From positions 1,178,001-1,242,000 of the forward strand of contig JASFAU010000009.1 in NCBI GenBank assembly GCA_039704465.1: a stretch of DNA of 64,000 nt, in the 5' to 3' direction. The stretch comes from Plasmodiophora brassicae (lineage: Eukaryota > Endomyxa > Phytomyxea > Plasmodiophorida > Plasmodiophoridae). A model generated the notes under the pieces. It was not told where the DNA came from and did no database searches. It saw only the letters and a program-made list of their open reading frames with translations. The translations under genes were made by a program, and so were the position numbers. Positions 33,460-44,609 of the stretch are shown piece by piece; the first letter of the stretch is position 1, and every line of letters begins with the position of its first letter.

Positions 33460-36400
33460 TCACTTGCCGTGTGCCTCCTGGTACTCCTGCTCGACGACGA
33501 GGCGCATGTACTCGTCGCGGATGGCGTCGAGTTTCTCCTGCGCGCGCACCATGACGTTCATCTTGGTCTCAAAGTCGAGCGTGGCGCGATCCAGCTGGCC
33601 CTTCAGGTCGGCGATGGCGGCCGCCAGCGATTTGTGCTCCCCGCTGGTCGCGTCCTCATCGGATGCGCCGGCCGGTTTACCGATCGACGTCGATGCAGGC
33701 CGCTGCGTGCCGGAAATCGTGCCCAGCCCCGAGAAGTTCTTCACAGTGACCTTCGTCTTGCTGGCGTCACGTGCGTCCTGCAACACGATGATGCCGCGTT
33801 GCACCGTCAGGAACGTCGGCCCAGCTAGACGTTCCCATGGGTCAGAACGGCGAGTATCCATCCGAATGGCACCGACCGGCAATGATAACGGCGGCGGCCG
33901 TCTGAAGAGCGAGCACAGTCCCGTTCGCCGACGTGCCCACGACCACGATGACCACAATGATCATGGCGAAGGAGATGACCGCAACCCACAGGAACGTCGT
34001 GATGGCGCCAACGTCGACCTTGAACACGTCGAAGCTCTTCGAGGTCGTACGGGAGAGGCTGTTCGAGAAGTACATTGCCGAAAGGAACAGCGGCGCTTTC
34101 AGAACGACAAGGGCGATCACGAAGCGTGTGTCCAGCGGCGACAGGCACGTGTTTGGCGTGCGCAGATTCATCGTGAACGGCGACGCCCCAACCCAGACTG
34201 ACACGACGACAATGTCGGCGACGAGCAGCGCAGCGACGCCCAGTAGGAGCTGAGCGTTCGGGATCTTCACCACCTTCATCGTCTTGTTCCTAAAGATCTG
34301 GGCGACGATTACGAGTGAACCCCATGCGCGCAGAACGGTTCACACCCATTCGCCCCCCTTACTTTGTAGAAGCGGAAGAGTTTGAGCGTGTTGGGCGAGA
34401 GCGCAAGCGTGACGGCGATCGGGGCCAGGTACGCCCGCGCCGTGCAAATGCTCGCCGTTTGCGTCACCGACGTCAGGAGCGCGAACACACCGGCCAGGAT
34501 GCCACCGGCCAGACTCGCGGCCAGCATTGGGGGCGACGCGTAGAAGAGCGTCCTCGTCTTGCGCTGGCTTGCGATCCAGCCAAGCAGTATGACTAAGGGC
34601 GGACGGTCGTCAGTTAGCGCAAGGCATGATGCATACGCCTCACACCTTGACAAGCGATGGCAGTGCAGGCCAGGGCGATGAACATAGCAGCGACGCCGGC
34701 CGGCATGTACTTGGTGGCCGTGTTGACGCACGTCGGGTCGGACAGGTGCGCGTTGCAGTAGATGGCCTCGCCCTCGACCGTGCTGCGATCCAGGCAGTTG
34801 AACCTGTTCATGCCCTGCCCGTACAGGTCGGACCCGCACTGGAAGTAGTCGGTCTTCGATACACAGGTCGACGAGCAGCAGTCGCCGCCGTCGTAGCAGC
34901 CAGGGACGTTGTTGATCGCATCGCACCACCCGTCACCGGCCCACTGCGACGCGCAATGCCACCCGTCAGAACCAGGGTCCCATCCATCGCGCGTCATCAC
35001 GCCGCACTGGCGTACCTCTGGACGCGGGCACGACGACTCTGACGCGGCCACGTTGTACTCCATCGATGAAGGACAAGCAGGCTCGCCCTGACAGTTCACT
35101 GCGGCGATCGACGACTAGTGCACAGGTCAGGGGCAGGCGCGGCCGACGAGCGCGCACGAGCGACCGACGTTCGTCATGAGGGAGGGTCCCGTCAGGATCC
35201 AGGACTCCAGAAGGTTCAGGCCGGTCGACGAACGCAACGTCATCGCGATGCCGGGCATGTAGGCCTGGTTGTTCGAACGGTTTAGCGGTATGCCCTACCG
35301 AGAGCGGGTGCAGCAACCGACCTGCATGTGCTGCTGCTGGAGAACAGTGAACAGGACGTACCCGGCCTGAATGGCCGCCTGCAACGGCCCGTCCAGGTCG
35401 AACGAGCCGATGGCCTTGACGCGGTCGGTGCTCGGGTGGCCAGTGACCCAACCCGCTTGCTGGAGCGGGAGCAGAACGCTGGAAACCGCGGCCGAACCGA
35501 GCACCAGGACACCATTGATGGACGGGTCGTTCTGCAGCGCTGCTGTGATGGCCGTTGCCGTGCCGGAGACATCCGTCAGGGAGATGGGCAGCATCGTGTA
35601 CACTGTCGTCGGGTCGCTAACGCCCCGGTAGGCAGCCAGACCAGTGCCCAGGCCTTGGCAGCGTTGCGTCAGCGCCGAGTTCCCTGTGTAGGACGACGCA
35701 TGGGTCAGCCCAGGCGTGCATCCGACGTGCCGGGAGGCCAACCGAGCTCGTGGTTGACGCAGAGGGCCTTGGTGACACCTGCAATGCCCAGCTGCTTTCC
35801 AGCAGCCTGTCCGGCGATGGGCTCGTTCGACCCGAACTGGGCACGGGTTCAGGATCCCATGGGAGGGCGACCGTCAGCGCTGATCATGACGTACAAACAT
35901 GAGCAGGCCGAGGCTTTCGGCGTCGTTGCCTCCCGCATTGACGCCGACCGCCGGGATCCCGTTGGTCTTCACGACCTGGTTGATGGTGGAGCCCAGGACC
36001 TGCGTGCTCGGGTCCGATAGGATCATCGCGTTCGGCGCGTTTGACGCCGACGTCAGCAGCTTCGTGGCCATGGTCGTCAGGTCGAACTGGTTGCCGGGCG
36101 AACGGTACGTCAGCGTGCGCCGGGTGCCGTCGCAGACCGACCCGGCGACGTCGCAGTTGACGAACCTCAGGCCGACGTCTCGGGCCGCCTCACTGGCGCC
36201 CGTCGCGTACACGCCCCAGAACGGGTCAATGGCTCGGCCTGTGCAGGTGGGTGCCGTCAGCGCGACGCTGACCCGTTTGCGCCGCGCCGCCGTTACCGTG
36301 CACGACTTGCTCGACCAGCACGTTGTCGATGGACGCCGTCTTCGGGGTGGTGTACCCGGGCGTGAGGAAGACGGGCCCGGTGGAGATGGTCGGATTGGCG

Positions 36401-37396
36401 AACTTCTGCCCTGTGGTGACGTAGTACTGCAGGAGCGTGGCGGCCAGGTACCCCATCAGGTACTCCTGGCGGGACACGGCGAAGAAGAGCGATTCCGACG
36501 CCAGCAACGCGTCCGTGTACTGGTCGCTGATGAAGCAGCCGACGTAGATCTTGTACGGCAGGGCCATGTTGCCGATCAACCTGACGACGGCCGCGGCAAT
36601 GGCACCCGTGCTGACGACGACGACGTTCAGGTTCGCGTTCGCCGCGATCGCGTCCTGCAGCATGATCTGCATGGCCGTCAGGTCGCTGCTGTCGATCAGC
36701 AGCGACAGCGTTGGGCAGGCGTCGACCGTCGACGCGCAGGACGTGTTGAACCCGCGGGCGAACCCGGAGCACCGGTCGGTGAGGGCGACGTCGTCCGACT
36801 GGTCGTACAGGCACATGGCACGGTGGCCGCCGATACGCGCCGCCAGCCCGCCCGCCGACTTCCCGGTGGCGACCTCGTCGGCCCCCATGTGGAACAGGGA
36901 CGGCGGGTTCGCCATGTTCTTGACCACCGACCATCCCGACCCGAACGAAATGACGGGGATGCCCTTGCTGACCAGGACCGACAGCTTACTGGCGATGGCA
37001 GGGTAGTTGGGCAGCGGCAGGATGACGCCGCTCGGCGGCGGATCCATACTGGCGATCGCGTCCAGGTGCTGGTTCATGAAGGCGGTGGTCCCCGGCAAGC
37101 TGTTCGTCGCGCGAAGCGCTGGGTTGATGTGGATCGGCGTCGCGCGGACTCGCATGGCCTTGCTGCCTTCCAGGAACCCGGCCAACGTTTGCTGAACGCA
37201 GGGAGCAGTTAGGTATCGTAGCTGGTGTGTGCACGTGTCGCCCAGGCGGTACCGCGAACGGGCGGTCGCTGGTTGGGTCCCCGTACTGGAGCAGGACGAG
37301 GCTAACGGCAGACCGGTTCTTGCACGGGCACTCGCTGCCGATGGCTGGAGCGGCGGCTAGCACGAAGATCACGACGACGCGCAGCATGGTCGACAT
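33460..37396 (-). CDS. Class C receptor-like protein with two periplasmic-binding domains, LNR and 7TM
   Basis: Ten exons (complement of 37253-37396, 36297-37191, 35895-36238, 35743-35836, 35322-35683, 35148-35264, 34646-35087, 34363-34592, 33877-34297, 33460-33824) join in phase to 1,137 residues; introns 52-65 nt. After a signal peptide come two consecutive sugar-type periplasmic-binding folds, about 25-340 (QTLAGFLEGSKAM...) and 345-650 (DPFWGVYATGASEAARD...). A Lin12/Notch repeat follows near 695-727 (GDGWCDAINNVPGCYDGGDC). Seven TM segments with class C/GABA-B marks such as LFRFYKIFRNKTMKVVKI come next, then a coiled-coil tail. It is probably a ligand-binding plasma-membrane receptor coupled to G proteins. 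The start may be Met 37387. Confidence 0.85.
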
Positions 37397-37900
37397 GGTG
37401 GCGCCTCTTGCTAATGCCCGCTGGTCCAGACCCGTCGCCAGCCTGTACCCGACTTGCGACACTGTGCCGAGCCGGAGACGGACAGCAGAAGGGGACCGCA
37501 CGGCATCGCCAAGGACAGACTGTCGAGGCCACCGTCTCCAGCGGTGGTACGCCTAGGCACTAGCAGCCTGGTAAAGTCATCCGTAAACTGGCACCTGGTG
37601 TCTCGCCGTTCTGGCGTCCAGCCACAGCTGCCGTTCCGTTTCTACAGTCGTGTCGTCGTCGGTTCGTTCGCGATTGCCAGAGCAATGACCTTCCCGCCTG
37701 CAATGGCATGTCGCCCAGGTGATGCGAGTCATCCAGTCTATCTGTAGACGTAGGTAAACGTGGGCAGTAGTGAAAGGCCACGTACATGGTTCGATTCGGC
37801 ACAGCCATCGAAGATCGGCCCCGATAGTAATGAATCTGCCCTGCGTACCCGTTCCGGGGAGCGAACCCTTGATATCCAGGTACATCGTCGCCAAAGCAGG
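37397..37900. other. Intergenic 0.5 kb, no gene seen
   Basis: A divergent region between the class C receptor-like gene and the fourth RGS gene. The frame of the RGS gene is open upstream to 37760, but its content is not protein-like. Confidence 0.45.
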
Positions 37901-39427
37901 ATGGCGGCGGCACCGGCCGTCATCGCATCCAGCGCAATCGTCGCCATCCTCATCGTCGCCCTGAACGCCATCATCTGGGTTCTTCACCTGCGTGTGCACC
38001 AGGCGTATGCGAACCGGTCCAAGACGGGCAACAGCACGTATGGGAACCCGTCCAGCCGGAAGACGTCGCTGCCAGCACCCAGCGCCATCAGGAAGCGCAT
38101 GCGGTCAACGGTCTCCTCGGGGACGAGCAAGAGTAACGGCACCGCGCCATCGGTCAGCACTCGAACGATCTCCACCTGCGTCTACGCCGCCATGTCACTC
38201 GTGTCCTGCTTGGGCATCGCCTCCTGCGTTGCCATCATGGCGGAAGATCCGCATGACCTGAAGGCGGGCGCCCCCGAACGATTATGGCAGGTCGTCAGCC
38301 AGGTGCAAGCCCTGGTCTTTCTGCACCCGATCCTGGCCGTCCTGGTCGGCATCCAAATGCACGTCGGGTCGATGATCCCCGCGATCATCGTCCTAACCGT
38401 CCTGGCCATCTACACAATCTGGGACGCCATCGCCATCTTTGTCAACGACGTCACCCTGTCCAACCTGTACGAGCTGTCACTCCTGGGTGGGTACGAGGAC
38501 CTGCTCATATACGTGTTCGTGTTCGCGTTCAAGGTCTGGTCCACCTTCACCGTCGTCAAAGGGAACACCGGCCTGAAAGACTTTCGGATGCTGACCGGCG
38601 CCGTCCTGCGGCTCCATTACCTGGAGCTGTTTGCCTTCGCGTTGCTGGCTCTGACGAAGGTGATTTTCCTCGGTGTACAGAACGTCGCCCTGGGTCCGTT
38701 CTACAAGTGCCTGTTCGTCGGTGTCCTGTCCATCATCTGTGTCACGTACCCGCTGGTACGGAACAGGGCGGTGCCGCTGCAGGACCTGCCCGAGGAGATG
38801 CAGGTGGACGTGGTCGACGAGCGTGGGCAGGAGCTGCTGGCCGTGTTCGCCAACGCTCAGCTATGGGCCGCGTTCCACGACTTCTGCAAGGAGCGCCATT
38901 GTGAGGAAGAGGCGGGGTTCTGGAAGGAGGCAGACCTGTTCAAGGACAACGTCTACGCGGTCATGAAGCGGCGCACGAATAACGACGGCCAGGGCCTGGA
39001 CCGCGCCCTGGTCCAACGCATGGTGGCGATTCGGGACCAGTACCTGAGCGACACGGCACGCAGCCCGATCAACATCAGCTCCATGAAGCGGCAGCAGATC
39101 CTGAAGGCCATTCGGCAGATCGAGCAGACGGCAACGACGCCCCAGCCTGAAACGGTCGTCGCTGACGCCGTCGCCGGGGCGGCCTCGACAACGGCCGGTG
39201 TGAACGTGCGCCCAAGCGATGTGCAGAGCGAGTTCGACGACGAGACCTGGCGACTGTACAAGGGGATGTTTACAGCGTTCGACGGGTGCCAGGACGAGGT
39301 GTTCCGCGTGCTCGTCGCCGACGTGTTCCTGCGGTTCATGCAGACGAAGGCGTACGTGGAGTTACAGGACCAGGTGGCCACACAGGCCGCCACAGCCGAC
39401 CTCATCCAATACGAGAACGTTATATAA
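37901..39427 (+). CDS. Multi-TM RGS protein (fourth, diverged)
   Basis: The intronless 508-residue frame from Met 37901 has about seven TM segments in its first 290 residues, for example SSAIVAILIVALNAIIWVL, ILAVLVGIQMHV, ELFAFALLALTKVIFLG and VGVLSIICVTYPLV. An RGS domain follows, starting ELLAVFANAQLWAAFHDFC. It continues through IRDQYLSDTARSPINIS and VFRVLVADVFLRFMQTKAY. Compared with the tandem trio it has no introns and a very different sequence, so it is an older paralogue. It is divergent from the receptor-like gene next to it. Confidence 0.82.
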   Translation: MAAAPAVIASSAIVAILIVALNAIIWVLHLRVHQAYANRSKTGNSTYGNPSSRKTSLPAPSAIRKRMRSTVSSGTSKSNGTAPSVSTRTISTCVYAAMSLVSCLGIASCVAIMAEDPHDLKAGAPERLWQVVSQVQALVFLHPILAVLVGIQMHVGSMIPAIIVLTVLAIYTIWDAIAIFVNDVTLSNLYELSLLGGYEDLLIYVFVFAFKVWSTFTVVKGNTGLKDFRMLTGAVLRLHYLELFAFALLALTKVIFLGVQNVALGPFYKCLFVGVLSIICVTYPLVRNRAVPLQDLPEEMQVDVVDERGQELLAVFANAQLWAAFHDFCKERHCEEEAGFWKEADLFKDNVYAVMKRRTNNDGQGLDRALVQRMVAIRDQYLSDTARSPINISSMKRQQILKAIRQIEQTATTPQPETVVADAVAGAASTTAGVNVRPSDVQSEFDDETWRLYKGMFTAFDGCQDEVFRVLVADVFLRFMQTKAYVELQDQVATQAATADLIQYENVI

Positions 39428-39596
39428 AGTACGTTCAGTCTGCCGCTGCTGGACACGTTCTGGGACATTGTCACATTGATGACCCACTGAGCTGCGCTTC
39501 GTGTCACATTCCACTGGCGCCCACAGGCCCTATGACTGGCCGCTCGACGCCAGCAGTGGAGTATAAAGTATAAACTCTCGTTGGCGGCCCCATACG

Positions 39597-40680
39597 ATGC
39601 CGCTTCCACATGACGTCCGTATTACAAGCCAGATGGCGGGGACGGCCTGCGCCATCGTTGCCTGTGGCGCGGCCCTGGTCGCCGTCTGTACAGGCATTAC
39701 GGTGGCTCGGACCGAAAGGGCGACGACCATTCTGTGGACCATCCTGGGCACATCCTCGATCACTGCCGTTACGAAGGCCCTCGTCGCCACACAGTGGCTG
39801 TTCCGGTTCACGGCCGCCGATACCATCCTGTGCGCGGTTGTTGCCCAGTCGGTACCATTCTTCTGTAAAGCGAATCACAGCGCTGGCCTGCCGCCGCATA
39901 GTGTCTGACTCATGGTCCAATGTGATCCAGACTGTGTCTCCGTCGCATTCGTGCTACAGTTCCTGCATGCTCGAGCGCTGCTCGTCGACGAGCAGTCCGC
40001 CTCATCGTGGCTGATGCGCCTGATCCAGCTCGGGATTCTGTCCTGTGTCCCATTCGGAGCGGTGTTCGGCGCCGTCACGGAGACGGAGATCTACATCAGC
40101 GAAGAGGGCGGTCCTTGCCTGACCTACTATCCCTTCTACATCGTTGCGCTTCTGTTCCTGGCCGCATCCTTCCTCACGACTCTACTGATTCGTAAGTTTA
40201 CGACCGCCGTCCACGCCCATATTCAGACCATGCACGCCGCGAGCCACAGCGCCCAGCTCCAATCCAAATACAGGAGCATGGCGGTCAAGAACATGGTTGC
40301 ATCGTCCATCGCCCTGTCGTGCACGATGACGACGCTGCTCTACATTGTTATCGAGGACCTGATCGCCCCGCGATTCGAGCCGGTGTCCACTGCCATCAAG
40401 AACACCATTTGCGCATTCGAACTGTCCATCAACCTCATTGTCGTCTGCTCCTGCTCGCTGTCGTGCGTTGCCATTTTATTCATTGTATTCCAACTGATCC
40501 ACCGCTGATGATCGTCCGGACAGGTGGGTCCCGTACGAACTCAAGCAGGGCTTTACCAAGTTGGCCTCCAAAATCGCGATGACGTCCAAGCCCAGTGATG
40601 CCATCAACGTTGTGCCTGCGTCGTCAGCGAAACAGACCCCCGCCGACACGGCCCCGTGCTCCAACCTCGTCGACGAATGA
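39597..40680 (+). CDS. Seven-TM protein, possible orphan GPCR
   Basis: The model has exons 39597-39851, 39960-40462 and 40524-40680, about 304 residues. The second intron (61 nt) cleanly joins VVCSCSLS to WVPYELKQGFTKLASK and the charged tail ending SNLVDE. The first intron would be 108 nt, long for this genome; it was chosen because it restores frame inside TM3. Seven hydrophobic segments are visible, with a Cys-containing extracellular loop (EEGGPCLTYYPFY). No GPCR family signature is firm. It sits between the fourth RGS gene and the ankyrin-GAF-Fic gene on the same strand. Confidence 0.55.
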
Positions 40681-40964
40681 TAAACGATGCGCGTCTTCCC
40701 CCTGGCCTGTACGGCATTCGGCCAAACGCGACGAGCAACCAAAAATAGCGCATGCCGGCGGAACCTCAACGTCGTTCGGCGCTGTCGACAGCGAGTTGAC
40801 GCCTGTCCGGGAGTTGGGGCTTGGCTGGGCCCACTTGCGCTGTTGATCATCCCGTACGAGTCGCGTCGTCGTTTTGGGGGGCATGCCGTGTCTGCCAGGG
40901 CAGTCGGACTGATCCCCGACGCTCGCCTGCTGCGACGCGCCGCCGCCGTCGTCGCCCAGACGTC

Positions 40965-43900
40965 ATGAGGCGCAACTCGACCGGGGCCTCGGCCGGATCC
41001 AGGTCCGGGGCCAGCGCATCGCGATCGATATCGCCGGTGGCCGCCCACCGGATCGCCTCGTTCGGCAACGACGTCGACGCCAACTGCGCGTTCTGTAATC
41101 GGCAGCGACAGCGGGGCGTGGTCGCCCCGCGCTGCGATCACCATTTCTACCCTGGATCGCCGGGCCAAGTCTCTATGGTGCCATCTGCAACGGCCTTCGC
41201 CCTGTCCGAACGTAGTTTGCGAACCGCGAGGACGTTGTCATCGTCGGCGTCGACGACGAACCTCGCCGATGAGGCGATTCGATCGATGCAACTCGATCGG
41301 CTTTTCGCTGCCGCCGCTAAGGGCGACCTGGAAACCATTGAATGGTTGATGCTGACAGGGACGGACGTCTGGCAGCGCGACAACGAACAGAGGACGATTC
41401 TGCACTTGGCGGCTGCTTATGGGCGATTACGGGTGGTGGAATTTCTCATTGAACAGAACGGCGACATCAACGCGCAGGACCTATGGGGATATACGCCGCT
41501 GTTCTGCGCCATCAACAATGGCCATTTCAATGTTGCCGAATACCTCGTTGCACATGGCGCCCAGCACGTGTCGATGGTGTCCAGAACGGACCTGGCTGTT
41601 AAACTGTGCTCACTGGCCGAACAAGGTCGCTTAGGTACAGTCTCAGAGCGTTCCGGAACGGATTCGAACCCGCCCGTAAATTGCGTCTTTCTGTAGGTGA
41701 TCTCGAAGCGTCGGCGTGTCGCGGCGCCGACCTGACGCTCGGTGACTACGACCTTAGAACGCCGTTGCACGCTGCTGCTGCCAGCGGGAACATGCTCGTC
41801 TGCAAGTTTCTGGTTGAACGGGCCTGCGTTCACGTTGACGTTGTCGACCGTTTCGGGATCACTCCGCTGCAAGCGGCTATAGCGAACGATTGTCAAGATG
41901 TCGTTCGCTACCTTGAAGAGAAAGGTGCCATGCTCGGCGACGTTCAACGTAAAGCTGTGCTGTACCAATTGATTGCCGCCTGCGGATCGGGCGACCTACC
42001 TGCCGTGCGTCACCTGGTTGATAACGACCATGTCGATGTTAATGGAACCGATTACGATGGGCGAACTCCTCTGCATCTTGCGGCCGCAAGTGGTCAGGAC
42101 AGCCGGTGGTACCCCTGATGGCGTCAGCTGAGGTCACATTGTTGCTTAGGAAACAAGGAGCTGGTTTTGTTCTTGCTTGAGCGTGGAGCGAAACCCGATG
42201 CTGTGGACCGGTTGGAATTTCGTGCGGCGTCTTCTTACCTGCTCTCTGTTGATCATGTGTAACAGCTGGGGAGCTGATCCGCACCATGAAGCCGCCCGTC
42301 GAAACCTACTTGAAATCGTTGAGACCCTTGATCCGGAGAACAAATCCACCCTTCGTGAGCCAACACCACTTGATGACCCGAAGGGGAATCTTATGGAGCT
42401 GGATGGTGACGCGCCGTGCTGTATCCGTTTCGGTCAGCGTCGCAACTTAGGTCGGCGGCATCTACTCATGGCAGGCGTGGCTTGACACTGAATGCGTCCG
42501 CATGTTAGTTCATGTGGCCCTGAAACTCGCTTTGCGCCATATCGCCACCGCTCGAAAGTGGGCATATGGCGAGGTCTGGTTCGCGAACCCGTCTCGTCTA
42601 GCGCTGCAGTGCTGCGCCGTTGCATCCTACTCCCGTGACGATGTTCAGACGTCGAGCATCTATCGATTCCGCTTGTCGAGCCTATCCCTTCTGATCGAAG
42701 GCTCTGTTTTCTTCTCCGGTGTTCCTATCCGCACCGGTTAGTGTTCCGCTCGGCCGCTCGTGTCATCGCGTAACGGATTTTCAGGAAAACCTGTTTGGAT
42801 CGAGAACTTGTCAGAGATCAGTCAAACAGCCTTCTTCTGTGCGCCAATGGCTCGTGCAGCTGGTTTGCTGTCAGCGCTCGCACTGCCCGTTCGCGTTTCA
42901 GACAATGACCAAGCTATTGCCTACGTAGTATTTCTTGTGGGTCATATGTCGTGTGCGAGCCATTCCGTGTTCTAATACCATGCTATAGGATGACCAGCCG
43001 AGGCCGCGAAACGAGAAAGTGCTCTCGGAAGCAGTCGGGGTCCTTTCTATGACTGCTGAGTTGCTCGTTGCGTGTGCACAGCTACAAGACGGCGAAGTGT
43101 CGCGGACCGGGTTCCTGTCTACAATATCGCGGGTCCTTGGGCACGACTCTGATGTGATTGGCTCGCCTACGAATACCTCGTCGTCTGTAGTCGCCAACCT
43201 GCCTTTCATCGTCCAGCTACTCGTTGAGCTCAATGTCTGGGAACAGTTCTCCTCTTGGGGTCTGTCCATGACTAGTGAGGACCACAAAGCAGCAATGCCC
43301 TTTCTTTTATGGGTTGTTGATCATATCGTCGCATGCGACGCCTTGCGCCCAAAGCTGCTTCATATATTCCACTTTCTCTACACTGTATCCCCGTTGCTGG
43401 TAAGACGATAATGCATCATTTTAACGTGAAGGGAAATTGACGTTGAATTGCTGTAGGATTCTGAGAGCCCGATACGGTCTCAGGCCGAGCACGCGCTGAA
43501 GAAGTTGCAAGACACTTTCAACGTCCCGTATTTCGGCCCCGGCAAGCCACGAAGCCCTGTATTCTCACATATTGCGGCGCTCAAGGCGAACCTTTGTCTG
43601 CCGCACGACATTCATCTGCCCCCACAGAAACTGACCCTTTCGTTGTAGATTCACTGTATGCGCAATCTCCTCATCGCGAGCAACTGGAGAGTGGGTGCCC
43701 ACCCGTTCCTGATCGCGCTCGACTGAGCCTGTCATCCGGGGAGGTGTTCGACGCTGCTGGGTCCCATCGTCCGGTGTCGCCATGGAACAGCTCCCGGACA
43801 CGCGGGTTCTTCGGGTTCGCAGGACCTCCGGCTCCAGAACCAGCTAATGAGAGCGACGCGCTGGCGGAACTTGGAAGCGAGATGCTGAGAACCATGGAAC

Positions 43901-44366
43901 CGAGCGAGCTTGTGACATGCGACACGCTGCGTAAAATGCACCGATGTCTACAGCTCGAAGAGGATACGACGAGAGGCGAGTTCAGGCAGACGCTGGCCGT
44001 CGGGTCGCACATGTTCTACAAGTTCTATCGCGTGTTTGCGCCGGCTGAGGAGGTCAGACTGCTTTGGCCCTGTCGGCGGGTGTCTTCTAAGTCAGGTTGT
44101 CCCAGGTCCCCGAGCTCATCCGAATGTTCGAGAACGAATTACGGGGTGAATCGAAATCGATGCCACCCGTTCTACACGCTTTCTACGTGTTCAACGTTAT
44201 CGTCTGCTTCATCCACCCGTTCGAGGATGGCAACGGTCGGATAGGGCGCGTCCTGGGCAACATGATCCTGAAGTCGTACGGATGCCCTCCCGTGTTCCGC
44301 TCGAACCACAAAGTCCTCACGTTCGAAGAGGTCATGGAACTGGTTCTTTCGGAACGAATGTCGTAG
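40965..44366 (+). CDS. Ankyrin-GAF-Fic multidomain protein
   Basis: Ten exons (40965-41634, 41697-42092, 42150-42210, 42266-42450, 42509-42718, 42785-42936, 42989-43399, 43457-43644, 43692-44052, 44106-44366) join in phase to 964 residues. Ankyrin repeats span about 110-390 (TILHLAAAYGRLRVVEFLI, TPLHAAAASGNMLVCKFLV). A GAF-like domain follows (KPVWIENLSEISQTAFF, then ARAAGLLSALALPVRV). The C-terminus is a Fic domain with catalytic HPFEDGNGRIGR near residues 914-925. Fic enzymes usually transfer AMP to target hydroxyls. The His and the Gly-Asn-Gly-Arg loop are intact, so activity is expected. No N-terminal signal or TM is evident. Confidence 0.8.
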
Positions 44367-44609
44367 GAGAAGGTCTAGCTCCATACAATGCCTTTAAACT
44401 ATTGATTCGCAGATGGCGGGCAGAGCCGAATATACCATTGTCGTCGTCTATCGAGCCGCCTGCCGGACAGGCCCACTTTGCCGTTGCAGAGCGGTGGTCG
44501 ATGGGTCCTGTGACTGCCCCCGACTGCCGTACAGAAATGATCCCGTCCCATGGCTGTCGTGTCATAACGTATTTTGGGAGAGGGGGAAGGGGGTGACATC
44601 GTCGTCACG

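Noticed and set aside
31373..33463. 696-codon minus-strand frame opposite the P-type ATPase homologue
   Set aside because: Arg/Asp/His-rich composition and exact overlap with a conserved plus-strand gene mark it as an antisense artefact.
37787..37800. GGTTCGATTCGG resembling a tRNA B box
   Set aside because: No acceptor stem or A box at proper spacing; no tRNA can be folded around it.
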